From positions 62,001 to 126,000 of the forward strand of contig JAJFHP010000041.1 of NCBI GenBank assembly GCA_021775555.1: a stretch of 64,000 bases of DNA, given 5' to 3'. Under the pieces are notes generated by a model. That model ran no database searches. It saw nothing but the letters and a program-made list of their open reading frames with translations, and had not been told where the DNA came from. Of the stretch, positions 63,712-64,000 are shown one piece after another. Made by a program: the position numbers and the translations under genes. This DNA comes from Hyphomicrobiales bacterium. GTDB taxonomy: Bacteria > Pseudomonadota > Alphaproteobacteria > Rhizobiales > Methyloligellaceae. Position 1 is the stretch's first letter. Each line of letters begins with the position of its first letter.

Positions 63712-64000
63712 ATGCTCGATACAACAGACCGCAAAATTATCAACGGGTTGCAAGGCGGGTTCCCGGTCTGCGACCGGCCCTTTGCGGAGGCTGCTGAAAG
63801 TCTCGGCCTTGAGGAATGTGATCTGGTGGCGCGGATCTCACGGCTCAGGGAGACTGGCGTGCTTTCGCGCTTCGGGCCCATGTACAATGCAGATGCCATG
63901 GGCGGGGCCTTTTGCCTGTGCGCCATGGCAGTGCCGCTGGGGCGTTTCGACGATGTGGTAGAGCAGGTCAACGCGCATGAAGAGGTGGCACATAATTACG
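63712..64000 (+). CDS. NirG/NirH-type sirohaem decarboxylase, 3' end outside window
   Basis: A partial Lrp/AsnC-like gene; 96 codons are visible before the edge. It starts MLDTTDRKIINGLQGGFPVC, continues with SRLRETGVLSRFGPMYNADAMGG, closely like the beginning of NirG or NirH and like the first half of the fused NirDL protein. It begins 11 bases behind the nirDL stop, after GAGGGAGAAGG, a strong ribosome binding site. A nirJ radical-SAM gene is expected to follow outside. Confidence 0.85.
   Translation, partial: MLDTTDRKIINGLQGGFPVCDRPFAEAAESLGLEECDLVARISRLRETGVLSRFGPMYNADAMGGAFCLCAMAVPLGRFDDVVEQVNAHEEVAHNY

Overview
The window looks like chromosomal DNA of a facultatively denitrifying alphaproteobacterium, probably Hyphomicrobiales-like (inferred; no 16S rRNA is present). 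The main reasons are the gene order rpsT / dnaA-dnaN-recF-gyrB beside mutM, ubiE-ubiB and coaBC-dut, a RegB/RegA (ActS/ActR) redox system divergent from a SCO1/SenC gene, aa3-type cytochrome oxidase genes, two PHA depolymerases and a cytochrome cd1 (nirS) denitrification cluster. No rRNA, integrase, transposase, phage gene or CRISPR array was seen, and one tRNA (Arg, anticodon CCG) is present.

Layout. 1-3.9 kb: coxB-coxA (coxA runs off the left edge) and a divergent DUF2189 membrane protein gene with an unusual structured leader. 4-9.5 kb: an RpiR regulator divergent from an MFS transporter with two operator-like dyads between them, then MarC, GNAT, small secreted or membrane proteins, a macro-domain protein and a cold-shock protein. 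9.5-16.8 kb: a repeat element, RidA, DNA polymerase I, tRNA-Arg, a redoxin, MmgE/PrpD and a rhomboid protease. 16.8-21 kb: a five-gene minus-strand group (carbamoyltransferase, DUF5989, SxtJ-like, GT17 glycosyltransferase, FkbM methyltransferase) that looks like a surface-glycan or small-molecule modification system. 21-24.5 kb: ergothioneine genes egtB-egtD plus a lipoprotein PHB-depolymerase-like esterase. 24.6-27.5 kb: regA, regB and senC. 27.6-33.6 kb: intracellular PHA depolymerase, a YgjP-like peptidase, a class A penicillin-binding protein, a cyclase-family hydrolase and a metallophosphoesterase. 33.8-41.9 kb: gyrB, recF, dnaN, dnaA, a rhodanese and rpsT. 42-49.9 kb: enoyl-CoA hydratase, mutM, ubiE-ubiB, a Met-rich Spy-like protein, a CoaBC with an N-terminal Cro/CI-type helix-turn-helix, dut and a MoeB/ThiF-like enzyme. 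49.9-52.8 kb: an operon of FMN oxidase, SDR and aldo/keto reductase. 53-54.7 kb: an inverse-autotransporter barrel joined to a beta-helix passenger. 55-64 kb: nnrS divergent from nirS, a multihaem NapC-type cytochrome, a cupredoxin, nirE, nirC, nirF, a fused nirDL and a partial nirG/H-type gene.

The genes suggest one coherent respiratory theme. The aa3 oxidase, its SCO assembly factor, the RegBA sensor system, ubiquinone genes (ubiE, ubiB) and the nir cluster share the window. RegR/RegA-box-like sequences lie upstream of coxB and between regB and senC, and FNR/DNR-type boxes lie upstream of nirS/nnrS and nirE. The most novel-looking items are the HTH-CoaBC fusion with a palindrome just before its start, the carbamoyltransferase-DUF5989-SxtJ-GT17-FkbM group, the inverse autotransporter with a beta-helix passenger, and the NapC-type cytochrome extended by a domain with two more haem-attachment motifs, one of them CX3CH.
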